A DNA stretch of 64,000 nucleotides from an uncultured Pseudomonas sp. (GCA_943912755.1 CALTWF010000012.1:20531-84530), one strand, 5' to 3'. Shown: positions 50,259-59,443, counted from the stretch's first letter. Made by a program: numbers and translations. Notes: generated by a model not told the origin, from the sequence alone.

Positions 50259-50934
50259 CCAGGCGGCGAAGCGCGAGTTTCGGATTGTCAGCGAGGCCCG
50301 CGAGGCGACCATCTACCTCTACGACATCATCGGTGAGGACTGGTACGGCGGCGTGGCGGCCAAGGACTTCGTGCCGCAGCTGGCTGCACTCGATGTTGAC
50401 ACCATTCACCTGCGGATCAACAGCCCTGGCGGGGACGTGTTCGACGCCCGCGCGATGGCCCAGGCCATCAAGTCGCATCCGGCCAAGGTAATTGCCCACA
50501 TTGATGGCCAGGCCGTGTCGGCCGCCACCTATGTCGCGGTGGCGGCGGATGAAGTGGAAATTGCCGATGGCGGTTTCTTCATGATCCACAACGCCTGGAC
50601 CATCCAGATGGGCAACGCCAAGGACTTTCGCGATCAGGCTGACCTGCTGGACAAGGTCGATGCAAGCATCAGCGCCGACTATGAGCGCAAGACCGGGAAG
50701 ACCACAGAGGAAATCCTGGCCTTGATGGCCGCCACCACCTGGATGACTGCGTCGGAGGCGCTCGAAGGCGGGTTTGTTGATCGCCTGGCCGAAGGCAAAA
50801 CCGCAACCAAGAACCACTGGAACCTTGCCGCCTACGGCAATGCACCCAAGGCGCTGACCGAGCGCCCCGAGCCGACAGTCGATCGCGAGGCCCTGGAGCG
50901 TCGCCTTTCACTGTTGGAGAAAATCGCGCCGTAG
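50230..50934 (+). CDS. ClpP-like prohead protease
   Basis: 234 residues from ATG 50230; it overlaps the portal gene by 29 bases. The fold matches ClpP-type phage proteases with NSPGGDVFDARAM, catalytic Ser97 (GQAVSAATYVA) and His120 (FFMIHNAW). It would trim the capsid protein's N-terminal delta domain during head maturation. Confidence 0.93.
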   Translation: MNLIQLFKNNQAAKREFRIVSEAREATIYLYDIIGEDWYGGVAAKDFVPQLAALDVDTIHLRINSPGGDVFDARAMAQAIKSHPAKVIAHIDGQAVSAATYVAVAADEVEIADGGFFMIHNAWTIQMGNAKDFRDQADLLDKVDASISADYERKTGKTTEEILALMAATTWMTASEALEGGFVDRLAEGKTATKNHWNLAAYGNAPKALTERPEPTVDREALERRLSLLEKIAP

Positions 50935-50958
50935 GCCTCGCGCCGTCGCGTAAATCCA

Positions 50959-50981
50959 GCCCGCCCAGTGCGGGCTTTTTT
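50959..50981 (+). promoter_or_regulatory. Hairpin and U-tract leader of the capsid gene
   Basis: GCCCGC-CCAGT-GCGGGC followed by TTTTTT, then GGAG (50988-50991) and the ATG at 50999. One of six similar leaders in this prophage. Confidence 0.75.
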
Positions 50982-50998
50982 GCATCTGGAGAAAAGTT

Positions 50999-52225
50999 AT
51001 GACCATTCAAGCAATGCGCGAGCGCCGTAATGGCTTGGCCATCGAAGCCCGCAAGCTGCTGGACGACACCAAAGACAAGAAATGGGAGTCCGAGCACCAG
51101 ACCAAGTACGACCAGCTCACCGGCGAGATCTCCGACCTTGATGCCCGGATCGAGCGTGAGCAGAAGGTGCTGGACCTTGCCGCCGAGCAGCACTTCAACA
51201 ACCGTGGCGACAAGGGCGATAAAAAAACCGGCAAGCGCGACACCGAAGATCTGCTCTCGGATATCGGCATTTTCGACACCTGGACCCGTCGCGGTGAGCG
51301 CGGCTTCAATGCCGAGCAGGCCGCCAAGTTCTTCAACACCATGAGCACCACCACCGGCTCCGAGGGCGGCTACACCGTGCCGGAAGCGGTGGCGTCGAGC
51401 CTGATCGAATCCCTGAAGCTGTTCGGTGGTATGCGCGGGGTTGCCGAGATCCTGAACACTGCGCAGGGCAATCCGCTGAGCTTCCCGTCCTCGAATGGTA
51501 CCAGCGAGGAGGGCGAGATCCTGGCCGAGAACGCCCAGGCCAGTGCGCTCGACCCGTCGTTCGGCACTGTCAGCCTGAACGTGTTCAAGTACAGCTCCAA
51601 GATCATCGCGGTGCCGATTGAGCTGCTGCAGGACAGCTCGATCGACATCGAGGCGTTTATCCGCAAGCGGATCATCGAGCGGGTCGGCCGTATCACCAAC
51701 CGTCACTTCACCACCGGCACCGGCACCGGCCAGCCCCGTGGCATCGTGACCGCATCCGCTTCCGGCAAGATCGGCACCACCGGCCAAGCCCTTACCGTGG
51801 GTTACGACGACCTGGTGGACCTGCTGGAGTCGGTGGACGAGGCCTACCAGCTGGCCGGCAGCTGCAAGTTCATGTTCGCCCAGGCCGTGCGCAAGCTGCT
51901 GCGTAAGCTGAAGGACACCGCAGGTCGCCCGATCTGGACCCCAGGCTACGAGGCCGGCATCACCGCCGGCGCCCCAGACCTGCTGCTGGGCAAGGAGGTG
52001 GCGCTGAACAACGACATGCCAGCGCCGGCGGCGAACGCTAAGTCGATCATCTACGGCGACCTGTCGAAGTACATGATCCGCGATGCCATGCAGGTCAACC
52101 TGATGCGCTTCGACGACAGCGCCTTTGCGTCGAAGGGCCAGGTCGGCTTCCTGGCCTTCATGCGCAGCGGCGGCAACCTGACCGATACCGATGCTGTGAA
52201 GCACTACCAGCACTCGGCGACCTAA
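50999..52225 (+). CDS. Major capsid protein (HK97 fold)
   Basis: 408 residues. The first ~105 residues are charged and coiled-coil (delta domain), followed by a core with TGSEGGYTVPEAVASSLIE, SKIIAVPIELLQDS, ITNRHFTTGTGTGQPRGI and the C-terminal MLRFDDSAFA-type end (LMRFDDSAFASKGQVGFLAF). Downstream of its protease as usual. Confidence 0.95.
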   Translation: MTIQAMRERRNGLAIEARKLLDDTKDKKWESEHQTKYDQLTGEISDLDARIEREQKVLDLAAEQHFNNRGDKGDKKTGKRDTEDLLSDIGIFDTWTRRGERGFNAEQAAKFFNTMSTTTGSEGGYTVPEAVASSLIESLKLFGGMRGVAEILNTAQGNPLSFPSSNGTSEEGEILAENAQASALDPSFGTVSLNVFKYSSKIIAVPIELLQDSSIDIEAFIRKRIIERVGRITNRHFTTGTGTGQPRGIVTASASGKIGTTGQALTVGYDDLVDLLESVDEAYQLAGSCKFMFAQAVRKLLRKLKDTAGRPIWTPGYEAGITAGAPDLLLGKEVALNNDMPAPAANAKSIIYGDLSKYMIRDAMQVNLMRFDDSAFASKGQVGFLAFMRSGGNLTDTDAVKHYQHSAT

Positions 52226-52231
52226 TGCGCC

Positions 52232-52251
52232 TGGCGGGCTCTGGCCCGCCA
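52232..52251 (+). repeat. Hairpin between capsid gene and next gene
   Basis: TGGCGGGC-TCTG-GCCCGCCA, 8-bp perfect stem without U-tract. Could slow RNA decay at the capsid 3' end. Confidence 0.7.
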
Positions 52252-52273
52252 ACCCACCCAGAGGATATGAATC

Positions 52274-52507
52274 ATGGCTGCAAAGAAAGATTTGGTGCCG
52301 GTGCGCGTGCTCTGCGGCTTCCCGCTTGAGGGCCGCGAGTACAAGCCAGGCCAGCTGGTTGGATTCTCCGCCGAGCAGGTGGAGCAGCTGAAAGGCATGG
52401 GGGCTGTCGATCCTGGCAAAGAGGCCTTGGCAGCATGCAAGGCCTCTGGCTTCGAGCTGGTCGAGCACTCGCCGGCCGACGCGCAAGAGTCGCCGGAGCA
52501 GGAGTGA
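52274..52507 (+). CDS. Small phage head protein, unknown
   Basis: 77 residues between capsid and connector, preceded by GAGGA. The N-terminal half (VPVRVLCGFPLEGREYKPGQL) is beta-like and the tail is acidic. In relatives small genes in this place code for head decoration or connector-assisting proteins. Not identified. Confidence 0.6.
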   Translation: MAAKKDLVPVRVLCGFPLEGREYKPGQLVGFSAEQVEQLKGMGAVDPGKEALAACKASGFELVEHSPADAQESPEQE

Positions 52508-52510
52508 CGT

Positions 52511-53083
52511 ATGGGGCTGCAACTGTTGGCGGCGCCCGCGGAGCAGCCCGTTTCCGTCGAGGTGGCCAAGGCGCATCTGCGCATCGCTCCGGCTGATGCC
52601 GGCCAAGATGAAGAGGTCGCCCGCATCGTCCGAGCCGCTACGACCAGGGCCGAGAGAATCACGCAGCGCGCCTTCCTCACGCAGCGCTGGAGGCTCTACC
52701 TTGATTGCTTCCCCGCTGGCGCGATCTTGATTCCACGCCCGCCGCTGCAAAGCGTCGAAGCGGTCACCTACACCGATCCGCTCGGGGTGGAGCAGGTTCT
52801 CGACGAATCGAGTTACCTGGTCAACCCCTTCGAGATCCTTGGGCAGGTGACGCCATCCCAAGGGCGGAAATGGCCTGCGACGGCCAGGCAGGCTATGGCT
52901 GTGAAGGTTGACTTCACAGCCGGCTATGACGCGGTGCCCGAGGATATCGTTGCAGCGATCCTTCTGCTGGTCGGTCATTTCGATCAGAACCGGGAGGAGG
53001 TTGTGACCGGGACCATCGCGACCAGGCTGCCGGCCGGGGTTGATGCGCTGCTCTCGCCCTATGAAGTACCGGGTGTCCCATGA
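52511..53083 (+). CDS. Head-tail connector (gp6-like)
   Basis: 190 residues. SVEVAKAHLRI, EEVARIVRAATTRAERITQRAFLTQRW, then IPRPPLQSVEAVTY and DFTAGYDAVPEDIVAAILLLV follow the phage gp6-like connector family. It attaches to the portal and forms the first ring of the neck. Confidence 0.9.
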   Translation: MGLQLLAAPAEQPVSVEVAKAHLRIAPADAGQDEEVARIVRAATTRAERITQRAFLTQRWRLYLDCFPAGAILIPRPPLQSVEAVTYTDPLGVEQVLDESSYLVNPFEILGQVTPSQGRKWPATARQAMAVKVDFTAGYDAVPEDIVAAILLLVGHFDQNREEVVTGTIATRLPAGVDALLSPYEVPGVP

Positions 53084-53418
53084 GGCTGGGCCAGTTGCGA
53101 CACCTCATACGCATCGAGGAAAAGGTCGTGCCGCGAGACCCCATTACTTTGGAGTTCGGGGAGCCGACGTGGCAGCTCTTTGCCGAGGTCTACGCCAGAA
53201 AGTCCCCGCTGTCGGCTCGCGATCTCATCGCTGCGCAGGCAGCCCAGTCAGAGGCCACAGCTCGCTTCCTGATTCGCTATCGCGAGGGTGTCCTTCCCAC
53301 GATGCGCATCGTGTACGCCGGCGAAACCTACAGCATCGAGGGCCCTCCGCTGGAGGATGAAGATTCTGGGCTTGAGCATTTGACCATCCTGGTCTCGAAG
53401 GGGGTGAAGGATGGCTGA
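53080..53418 (+). CDS. Head closure protein (SPP1 gp16-like)
   Basis: 112 residues with a start overlapping the connector stop by 4 bases. The pattern LRHLIRIEEK...FGEPTWQLFAEVYARKSPLSARDLIAAQA and a central FLIRYREGV is typical of the head-tail adaptor family. Blocks DNA exit before tail joining. Confidence 0.88.
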   Translation: MRLGQLRHLIRIEEKVVPRDPITLEFGEPTWQLFAEVYARKSPLSARDLIAAQAAQSEATARFLIRYREGVLPTMRIVYAGETYSIEGPPLEDEDSGLEHLTILVSKGVKDG

Positions 53419-53896
53419 TGGTGTCGAGTTCTCGATTACCGGCCTGGACAGCCTGCTCGGCAAGCTGGAGGCGATCACCTACGACGTGAAGCGGAAGGGC
53501 GGCCGAGCCGCGTTGCGCAAGGCGGCGCAGGTGGTGGTGCAGAAGGCTAAGGAGGGCGCAGAGCGACTCGACGACAAGGAAACAGGCCGCTCGATCGCCG
53601 ACAACATCGCGCTGCGCTGGAACGGGAAGCTGTTCAAGCAGACGGGCGACCTGGGCTTCCGCATCGGTGTTCTGCATGGCGCCGTGCTCAAGGACGGCGG
53701 TGATCTCAGTCCGAACTCGCCGACGCCCCATTGGCGCCTGATTGAGTTCGGTACCGAGAAGATGCCCGCGGCGCCGTTCATGCGACCCGCCCTGGCCGAC
53801 AGCATCAGCGAGGTGACGACCACCTTCGTCACCGAATACGAGAAGTCCATCGATCGCGCGATCAAGCGCGCAGCGAAGAAGGCGGCATCATCATGA
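53411..53896 (+). CDS. HK97 gp10-like tail-neck protein
   Basis: 161 residues, overlapping the previous gene by 8 bases. N-terminal FSITGLDSLLGKLEAI, then GGRAALRKAAQVVVQKAKE, and a HWRLIEFGTEKMPAAPFMRPAL segment identify HK97 gp10-like proteins, which help to close the tail tube. Confidence 0.9.
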   Translation: MADGVEFSITGLDSLLGKLEAITYDVKRKGGRAALRKAAQVVVQKAKEGAERLDDKETGRSIADNIALRWNGKLFKQTGDLGFRIGVLHGAVLKDGGDLSPNSPTPHWRLIEFGTEKMPAAPFMRPALADSISEVTTTFVTEYEKSIDRAIKRAAKKAASS

Positions 53897-54261
53897 CTCC
53901 ACCGATCGTCCAGGCCTGCTCGCAGAGCGCAGCAGTTACCGCGTTGCTGGGGCATGGCGCTGACATGCGCCTCTACTCGTTCGGCTTGGCGCCTGATGGC
54001 GTCGCCAAGCCGTATGCCGTGTGGCAATTGGTGAGCGGCGAGCCTGAGAACTATCTCGCCGGGCGCCCAGACACCGACGGCTTCACGCTGCAGGTCGACG
54101 TGTACGGGGCCACCGGCCCGGTGGTCCGCCAGGTGCGCGACGCCATTCGAGATGCAATCGAGTTGCAAGCCTACGTCACCCGGTGGGGCGGCGAAGCGCG
54201 CGACCCGACAACCAAGAATTTCCGAACCAGCTTCGACGTGGACTGGATTGTCCGCCGTTGA
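53893..54261 (+). CDS. Tail terminator / completion protein (DUF3168)
   Basis: 122 residues. PYAVWQLVSGEPENYLAG, FTLQVDVYG and VRDAIRDAIE in order are those of DUF3168 tail completion proteins. Overlaps the preceding gene by 4 bases. Confidence 0.85.
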   Translation: MTPPIVQACSQSAAVTALLGHGADMRLYSFGLAPDGVAKPYAVWQLVSGEPENYLAGRPDTDGFTLQVDVYGATGPVVRQVRDAIRDAIELQAYVTRWGGEARDPTTKNFRTSFDVDWIVRR

Positions 54262-54270
54262 GCCAACCAG

Positions 54271-54292
54271 GCCCGCCCAGCGTGGGCTTTTC
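54271..54292 (+). promoter_or_regulatory. Hairpin and U-tract leader of the tail tube gene
   Basis: GCCCGC-CCAGC-GTGGGC (one G-U pair) then TTTTCTTT, GGAG at 54307-54310 and ATG at 54317. Confidence 0.7.
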
Positions 54293-54316
54293 TTTGCCCG
54301 ACAATTGGAGAAAGCC

Positions 54317-55042
54317 ATGTCGATTTTGACTCAGGGTACCCAGGTCTACATGCTGGTCCACCCTTCCGCCGGCGCCGCCGGCAACACCGTGATGGAGGTG
54401 GAGTGCGCTACCGCTTTCAACCCCGGAGGATCGCCGAAGGAGCAGATCGAGGACACCTGCCTCAGCTCGCGGGAACGCACCTACAAGCCAGGTCTGCGCA
54501 CGCCGGGCCAGGCGACGCTCAACATCAACGCCGATCCTGCCAATGTCAGCCACGTGGCCCTGCACCAGCTCTCCGAGCTGGACGGGGACACCAACATGAA
54601 GTGGGTCGTCGGTTTCTCCGATGGCACTGTAGCGCCTACGGTTGCTCTCGCTGGTAGCGTTGAGCTGATCACCGTGGGCAGTGGCGGCTCCGGGTATACC
54701 AGCGCCCCCACGGTGACCATCACTGGCGGTGGCGGTACCGGCGCCACTGCGGTGGCTGTTCTGGACGGCGGGGAGGTGGCGGAGATCAACATCGTCAACC
54801 ACGGCTCCGGCTACACCAGTACGCCAACCGTGACCCTCACCGGCGGCGCCGGCACTGGCGCAACTGCGACCGCCACCGTGAGCGATGAATCGGACTTCGT
54901 GCTCCCGAACACCCGTACCTGGTTCCTGTTCCAGGGCTACGTCGCCGACTTCCCGTTCAACTTTGCTGCCAACGCCGTGGTGGCCACCGCTGTATCCATC
55001 CAACGCTCCGGCGGCAGCGCCTGGGTCCGGAAGGGCGCGTAA
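54317..55042 (+). CDS. Major tail tube protein with two glycine-rich repeats
   Basis: 241 residues from ATG 54317. The first ~110 residues and the last ~40 look like a siphophage tube protein (VEVECATAFNPGGSPKEQIEDTCL..., WFLFQGYVADFPFNFAANAVV). Between them (about residues 113-195) sits a doubled unit with GSGGSGYTSAPTVTITGG and GSGYTSTPTVTLTGG, an added surface domain such as those that decorate tails. Preceded by a hairpin/U-tract leader. Confidence 0.9.
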   Translation: MSILTQGTQVYMLVHPSAGAAGNTVMEVECATAFNPGGSPKEQIEDTCLSSRERTYKPGLRTPGQATLNINADPANVSHVALHQLSELDGDTNMKWVVGFSDGTVAPTVALAGSVELITVGSGGSGYTSAPTVTITGGGGTGATAVAVLDGGEVAEINIVNHGSGYTSTPTVTLTGGAGTGATATATVSDESDFVLPNTRTWFLFQGYVADFPFNFAANAVVATAVSIQRSGGSAWVRKGA

Positions 55043-55051
55043 GGGGAAAAC

Positions 55052-55519
55052 ATGAAGCTGAATATTTCCACCCTGCAGCAGGCCGGTTCGTTTACTGGCC
55101 GTCCTGTCGAGCGCGAAATCACCTGGACCCAAGGCGAGCAGAAGTTCACTGCAACTGTCTTTGTGCGGCCGCTGGGCTACCAGACTGCCGTCAGCGATGT
55201 TCTCGCTGCGACCGGTAAGCAAGACAGCATCGCAGGCAGAATTGCTGCGGCAATTTGCGATGAAGACGGGTATCCGGTTTTCACGCCGCTGGACATTACC
55301 CATGGTCCGCTTGACCCGGCGGAGTTGGAGAAGGACAAGAACAGCACGAAGCGCCTGGGCTCACTGGATGGCAACCTCACTGTCGCGCTCCTCTCGGCGA
55401 TCAATGAGGTCAACAACCTGGGAAAGACGACGAGCTCACCGAGCGCGACGAGCTCTGGCACGAACTCGTCCTCAACGGTGTCGGCGGGCAGACGATCGCC
55501 GAGGCCAAAGAAAAGCTGA
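55052..55519 (+). CDS. Tail assembly chaperone G (zero-frame product)
   Basis: 155 residues. Typical of siphophage gpG: a beta-like N-terminus and helical middle (LGYQTAVSDVLAAT, AELEKDKNSTKR). The last 30 residues after the slip site are Ser/Thr/Arg-rich and overlap the T frame. Located between tube and tape-measure genes. Confidence 0.88.
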   Translation: MKLNISTLQQAGSFTGRPVEREITWTQGEQKFTATVFVRPLGYQTAVSDVLAATGKQDSIAGRIAAAICDEDGYPVFTPLDITHGPLDPAELEKDKNSTKRLGSLDGNLTVALLSAINEVNNLGKTTSSPSATSSGTNSSSTVSAGRRSPRPKKS

Positions 55520-55740
55520 GCCTGGTTGAGTTCCGTTCGTGGGTGAAGTACCGCCGGCGCCGCGGGTCGCTACATCTTGGTATGCGTGTAGAACACGGTA
55601 TAGGCCTGCTGTGCGCGCTGCTGGCGAACCAGAATCGTGACCCCCAGAAGCGTCCACAGCCTTACCGTCCGGAGGACTTCACCGATCACCACGACGACCC
55701 ACGGGACACCCTGGTAGAGGCCCTGGCGTCCTGGAGCTGA
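55052..55740 (+). CDS. Tail assembly chaperone G-T fusion by -1 frameshift
   Basis: 229 residues if ribosomes slip at GGGAAAG (55420-55426): 125 codons in the G frame, then re-reading of base 55426 and 104 further codons. The T part includes ELWHELVLNGVGGQTIAEAK, SLVEFRSWVKYRRRRGSLHLG and LLCALLANQN, close to gpT-like parts of other chaperones and clearly coding. The T frame has no start of its own near its 5' end (a TGA at 55405 bars it). The fusion binds the tape measure during tail assembly. Confidence 0.88.
55420..55426 (+). promoter_or_regulatory. Slippery heptamer GGGAAAG for -1 frameshifting
   Basis: Read as G-GGA-AAG in the zero frame, identical to the lambda G-GT slip site. Both resulting frames code for plausible tail assembly chaperone sequence. 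Confidence 0.9.
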
Positions 55741-55757
55741 CGGTGGCACCACTATCG

Positions 55758-55780
55758 GCCCGCTACGGCGGGCTTTTTTT
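55758..55780 (+). promoter_or_regulatory. Hairpin and U-tract leader of the tape measure gene
   Basis: GCCCGC-TACG-GCGGGC then TTTTTTT, GGAG at 55786-55789 and ATG at 55795. Confidence 0.75.
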
Positions 55781-55794
55781 CGTCTGGAGTTTCT

Positions 55795-58476
55795 ATGGCA
55801 TCGCGCTCGCTTGGCACGCTGACGCTCGACCTGATTGCCAAAATCGGCGGCTTCGAGCAGGGCATGGACAAGGCTTCAAGAACCTCCGCCAAGCGGATGA
55901 AGGAAATTCAAAAGCAGGCCGAGGAAGTCGGGAAGAAGGTTGGTATTGCATTTGGCACCATCGCTGCCGGGGCAGCAGCGGCGGGTGCCGCAGCTCTGAC
56001 AATGCTCAGAAGCACCGCTTCCGCCACAGCTGATACGGACCGGTGGGCGAAGTCTCTGAACATGAGCACTTCGACTCTGCAGGAGTGGCAATACGCTGCA
56101 CAGCGCGCCGGGTTGACCGGCGACAACATGGCCGACATCTTCAAGGACATCGGAGACAAGATCGGCGACGCCCTCCTCACCGGTGGCGGTGAAGCGGTCG
56201 ACGCCATCGACAAGCTGGGTCTGTCTCTGGATGACCTCGCGAAGATGTCGCCAGACAAGCAATTGCTTGCCATCGCAGCCGGCCTCGACAAGGTCAAGTC
56301 CCAGTCCGAGAAAATCAACATTCTCGAGAGCCTGGGCAACGATCTGTCTCGCATGCTGCCGCTCCTCGATAACGGAGCAGCAGGGTTTCAAAGGCTGGCA
56401 AGCCAGTCTCGTGAGTTCGGTATCGCGCTAAGCGATGAGCAGAACGAGGCCCTGGTCAAGGCCAACGAGCTTATCCAGGATCTGGAGTTTCAGGTCGATG
56501 GCTTGCGTAACGCTTTCGTTGCCGGACTTGCTGATATCGACCTGAGCCCGCTCCAGGGCGCCCTCAATGAGATGCGCGATGTCGTCAAGGATCCTGCCTT
56601 TCAACAGGGCATGGCTGACCTGGCGACGATGGTTGTCAAGTTGACCTCGGCGGCGGCCATCGGGCTCTCACAGTTGCCGAATGATCTCCGGGCCATCAAG
56701 GCGGAAATCGATAGCATCGCTGCGATTTTCTCTTTGAGCCCTCGCACCAAGCATTTTGCCGAGGTCGCAAAAGAAGAGGCGACCAACCGCGCGCTCGCGA
56801 GCTACAACAAATCCGAGGGTGGCTGGAACAAATTCCTCACGAACCCAACGCTCTTCGTTGGCGACATGTTCGGTCAGGATCTTGTGTCGGCCAAGACTGC
56901 GTCAGACCAGCGTCTTGCTGGCTTGAACGCCAAGACCCAGGAGAAAGCATGGGTTGATGATGGTCTTGCTGCCGCAAATGAGAAAAACCTGAAAGGCGCC
57001 AAAGATCTCATACAGGCAGAGGCCGGTCTGACCGCCGGCCGGAATGGCGCTAACGGCGTCATCACCAAGCTGCTCGATTCATATGACAAGCTGGACAAAC
57101 TCCAATCGGATCGCGCCAAGCTCGTCGCCTCAATGGCGAAAGACCCGGAAAACGCTGACCGCTACAAGCGCTCAATTGCAGAAATCGACAAGCAGATCGC
57201 GGGGCTGAACGGATCGGCCAAGGCGGCCACCGCCGCCGAAGCGGCAGCGAAGAAGTTGCAGAACCAGTATGACCAGGCGGAAGAGAGCTACGAACGCCAG
57301 ATCGAGCTGATCAACACCGAGATCGACAAACGCAAGGATGCGACTGAAGTCGCCAAGCTCCAGTTCGAACTTGAGTCGGGCAAGCTGCAGGGGCTTAGCG
57401 AACAGCGGAAAGAACTATTGAGTCAGTTGGCGGAGGAGCTCGACCGCCTCAAGAAGTTGAAGCAGGCGAACGAGGACGACAAAGCCGTCCGTGGCTTCCA
57501 GTTCAGCACTGACCGGCAGCTCGACATCGATCAGCGTGCACTCGATACGCCGCTGATGAATGCATACGACACCGAGCAGACAAAGCAGCGCGCCCTGGAA
57601 ATGCTGGGTATTGAGCAGTACTACCAGGATCAGCTTGAGGACCTGCGCAAGCGCCGCGAAGACGAGGATATTTCCCAGTCGGTCTACGATCGCGAAACCG
57701 AAATTCTTGAAAGTGCGCTCGCCAAGCGCCTGGATATGCAGAGGAAGCATTACGAGGATGTCGATGCGCTTCAGCAGAACGGCACCGCTGGCTTCGTGAG
57801 CGGCTTTGCCACGCAAGCTGAGGCTGCGATGGATCTGTACGGAAACATGCAGTCCGTCGGCGCTCAAACCTTCAGCAGCTTGACTGATGCACTGACCCAG
57901 TGGGCGGAGACCGGCAAGCTCGATGCCAAGGGCTTTGCTGCGAGCTTCATTCAGTCTGTCGGCCATGCGCTGTTGAGCTACGCGGCTGCCCAGGTAGCGA
58001 TGGCTGGCTTGAGCGCATTCAGCTCGATGATCGGTATTCCCTTCGTCGGCCCTGCCGTCGCGCCTGGCGCCGCGATCGCTGCTACGGCAGCCGCTGGAGT
58101 AATGATGACCGCTGTTGGCGCAGCGCTCGATGGCCAAGCACACGACGGCATCGACAGCGTGCCCGCTGACGGTACCTGGTTGCTTAAGAAAGGAGAGCGG
58201 GTAACCACGGCAGCGACCAGCGCGAAGCTCGACCGCACGCTCGAGGACGTGCGCTCTTCGGGCGGCGGTGGACTCGGTGGGGCGCCAATCACAATCGCAC
58301 CACAGGTCACGGTGCATGGCAATCCAGACCAGAGCACCCTTGAACTGATCAAGCAGGCAACTGCCGATGGCGCAAGGCTGGCGTATCAACGGGTCGCGGA
58401 TGACCTGGCCGCCGGCCGAGGCACTGTCGCAAAAGGGTTGCAGGCCGGGTACTCGGTAGGCAGGAGAAAGACTTGA
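55795..58476 (+). CDS. Tail length tape measure protein
   Basis: 893 residues, mostly helical. The start LGTLTLDLIAKIGGFEQGMDKA is a tape-measure signature; a Gly/Ala hydrophobic segment follows near residues 50-70 (AFGTIAAGAAAAGAAALTML) and another near 740-790 (AAAQVAMAGLSAFSSMIGIP). Long coiled-coil region in the middle (residues ~480-640). Sets tail length and takes part in DNA entry. Confidence 0.93.
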   Translation: MASRSLGTLTLDLIAKIGGFEQGMDKASRTSAKRMKEIQKQAEEVGKKVGIAFGTIAAGAAAAGAAALTMLRSTASATADTDRWAKSLNMSTSTLQEWQYAAQRAGLTGDNMADIFKDIGDKIGDALLTGGGEAVDAIDKLGLSLDDLAKMSPDKQLLAIAAGLDKVKSQSEKINILESLGNDLSRMLPLLDNGAAGFQRLASQSREFGIALSDEQNEALVKANELIQDLEFQVDGLRNAFVAGLADIDLSPLQGALNEMRDVVKDPAFQQGMADLATMVVKLTSAAAIGLSQLPNDLRAIKAEIDSIAAIFSLSPRTKHFAEVAKEEATNRALASYNKSEGGWNKFLTNPTLFVGDMFGQDLVSAKTASDQRLAGLNAKTQEKAWVDDGLAAANEKNLKGAKDLIQAEAGLTAGRNGANGVITKLLDSYDKLDKLQSDRAKLVASMAKDPENADRYKRSIAEIDKQIAGLNGSAKAATAAEAAAKKLQNQYDQAEESYERQIELINTEIDKRKDATEVAKLQFELESGKLQGLSEQRKELLSQLAEELDRLKKLKQANEDDKAVRGFQFSTDRQLDIDQRALDTPLMNAYDTEQTKQRALEMLGIEQYYQDQLEDLRKRREDEDISQSVYDRETEILESALAKRLDMQRKHYEDVDALQQNGTAGFVSGFATQAEAAMDLYGNMQSVGAQTFSSLTDALTQWAETGKLDAKGFAASFIQSVGHALLSYAAAQVAMAGLSAFSSMIGIPFVGPAVAPGAAIAATAAAGVMMTAVGAALDGQAHDGIDSVPADGTWLLKKGERVTTAATSAKLDRTLEDVRSSGGGGLGGAPITIAPQVTVHGNPDQSTLELIKQATADGARLAYQRVADDLAAGRGTVAKGLQAGYSVGRRKT

Positions 58477-58940
58477 TGGCAGATCTACCGAAGTACCCTC
58501 CGGCTTTGCCGAAGCCCCTTATCGAGGGGTACGGCTTCTCTGCAGTCAGCCCCTTGATGCGGACCGACATGCAGTCGGGGCGAGCAAAGCAGCGAATGAA
58601 GTACCGCTCGACCCCGACTCAGGCTGGTGTTTCATGGCTTTTCCGTCGGCAGGAAGCGGTTTTATTCGAGTCCTGGTTTCAAGGGGTGGTGGGTGACGGC
58701 GCGACATGGTTCGAGTGTGAGCTGCAGACGCCGATGGGGCTCAGCCTGCACAAGTGCAGGTTTGTCGATATTTACGACGGGCCGACGCTGATCGCGCCTG
58801 AGTACTGGAAGTTCACGGCCACGCTTGAGCTCGTCAAGCGCCCGATCATCGATGGCAGTTGGGCGATTTACTACCCCGAAGCACTGCTCCACGGAAATCT
58901 CATTGACGTTGCAATCAGCAGGGAGTGGCCAAGGGTATGA
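58476..58940 (+). CDS. Minor tail protein (M-like position)
   Basis: 154 residues from ATG 58476, overlapping the tape-measure stop by one base. Contains WLFRRQEAVLFESWFQGVVGDGATWFECEL and FTATLELVKRPI. It lies where lambda gpM is, but is longer and not clearly related. Part of the tail tip. Confidence 0.7.
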   Translation: MADLPKYPPALPKPLIEGYGFSAVSPLMRTDMQSGRAKQRMKYRSTPTQAGVSWLFRRQEAVLFESWFQGVVGDGATWFECELQTPMGLSLHKCRFVDIYDGPTLIAPEYWKFTATLELVKRPIIDGSWAIYYPEALLHGNLIDVAISREWPRV

Positions 58941-59443
58941 CAGTCTTGGATCGCTTCTATGTGAGCGGCGGTGCCGATGTCGAGTTGCTCACCCTGCAGC
59001 TCGATGTGGCCGGTAGCGTGGCGCTGGGAGTTGAACCTCAGCGCCACTTTTTCGTTCAGGGGTTCGAAGATGTCAGTGCGGCACTCGAGACCGGCGAAGT
59101 CGTAACGTTCGGCGAGTTCGCGATGAAGGTCGCGATACCGGCGCGAAATGCCGATGGTTCGCAAGACCTCAAGTTCGCACTGTGTAACGTCGACGGCGAA
59201 GTCAGCGGCGCCCTGCACGCAGCACTTGAGGGTCGGCTGAAGATGCACGCCACGCTGCGCACGTATCTTGATAGTGACCTCTCTGCGCCTTCGCAGCGGC
59301 CGTTCAAGTTCGAAATCAAGAGCGGCCAGTGGTCGGCTATGCAAGTTGATGTGACCGCCGGGTACAGAAACATAACCGACACCGGCTGGCCTCGTCTGCT
59401 CTACACACTCGATAAGTACCCAGGCCTTCGGTACCTCTCATGA
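58937..59443 (+). CDS. Tail tip protein (DUF1833-like)
   Basis: 168 residues from ATG 58937 (ATGA overlap). Beta-rich, with a FRPFKFEIKSGQW-type segment (RPFKFEIKSGQWSAMQVDVTAGYRN in part) near the C-terminus as in DUF1833 proteins. Works with the following peptidase and J-like protein in the tail tip. Confidence 0.7.
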   Translation: MTVLDRFYVSGGADVELLTLQLDVAGSVALGVEPQRHFFVQGFEDVSAALETGEVVTFGEFAMKVAIPARNADGSQDLKFALCNVDGEVSGALHAALEGRLKMHATLRTYLDSDLSAPSQRPFKFEIKSGQWSAMQVDVTAGYRNITDTGWPRLLYTLDKYPGLRYLS

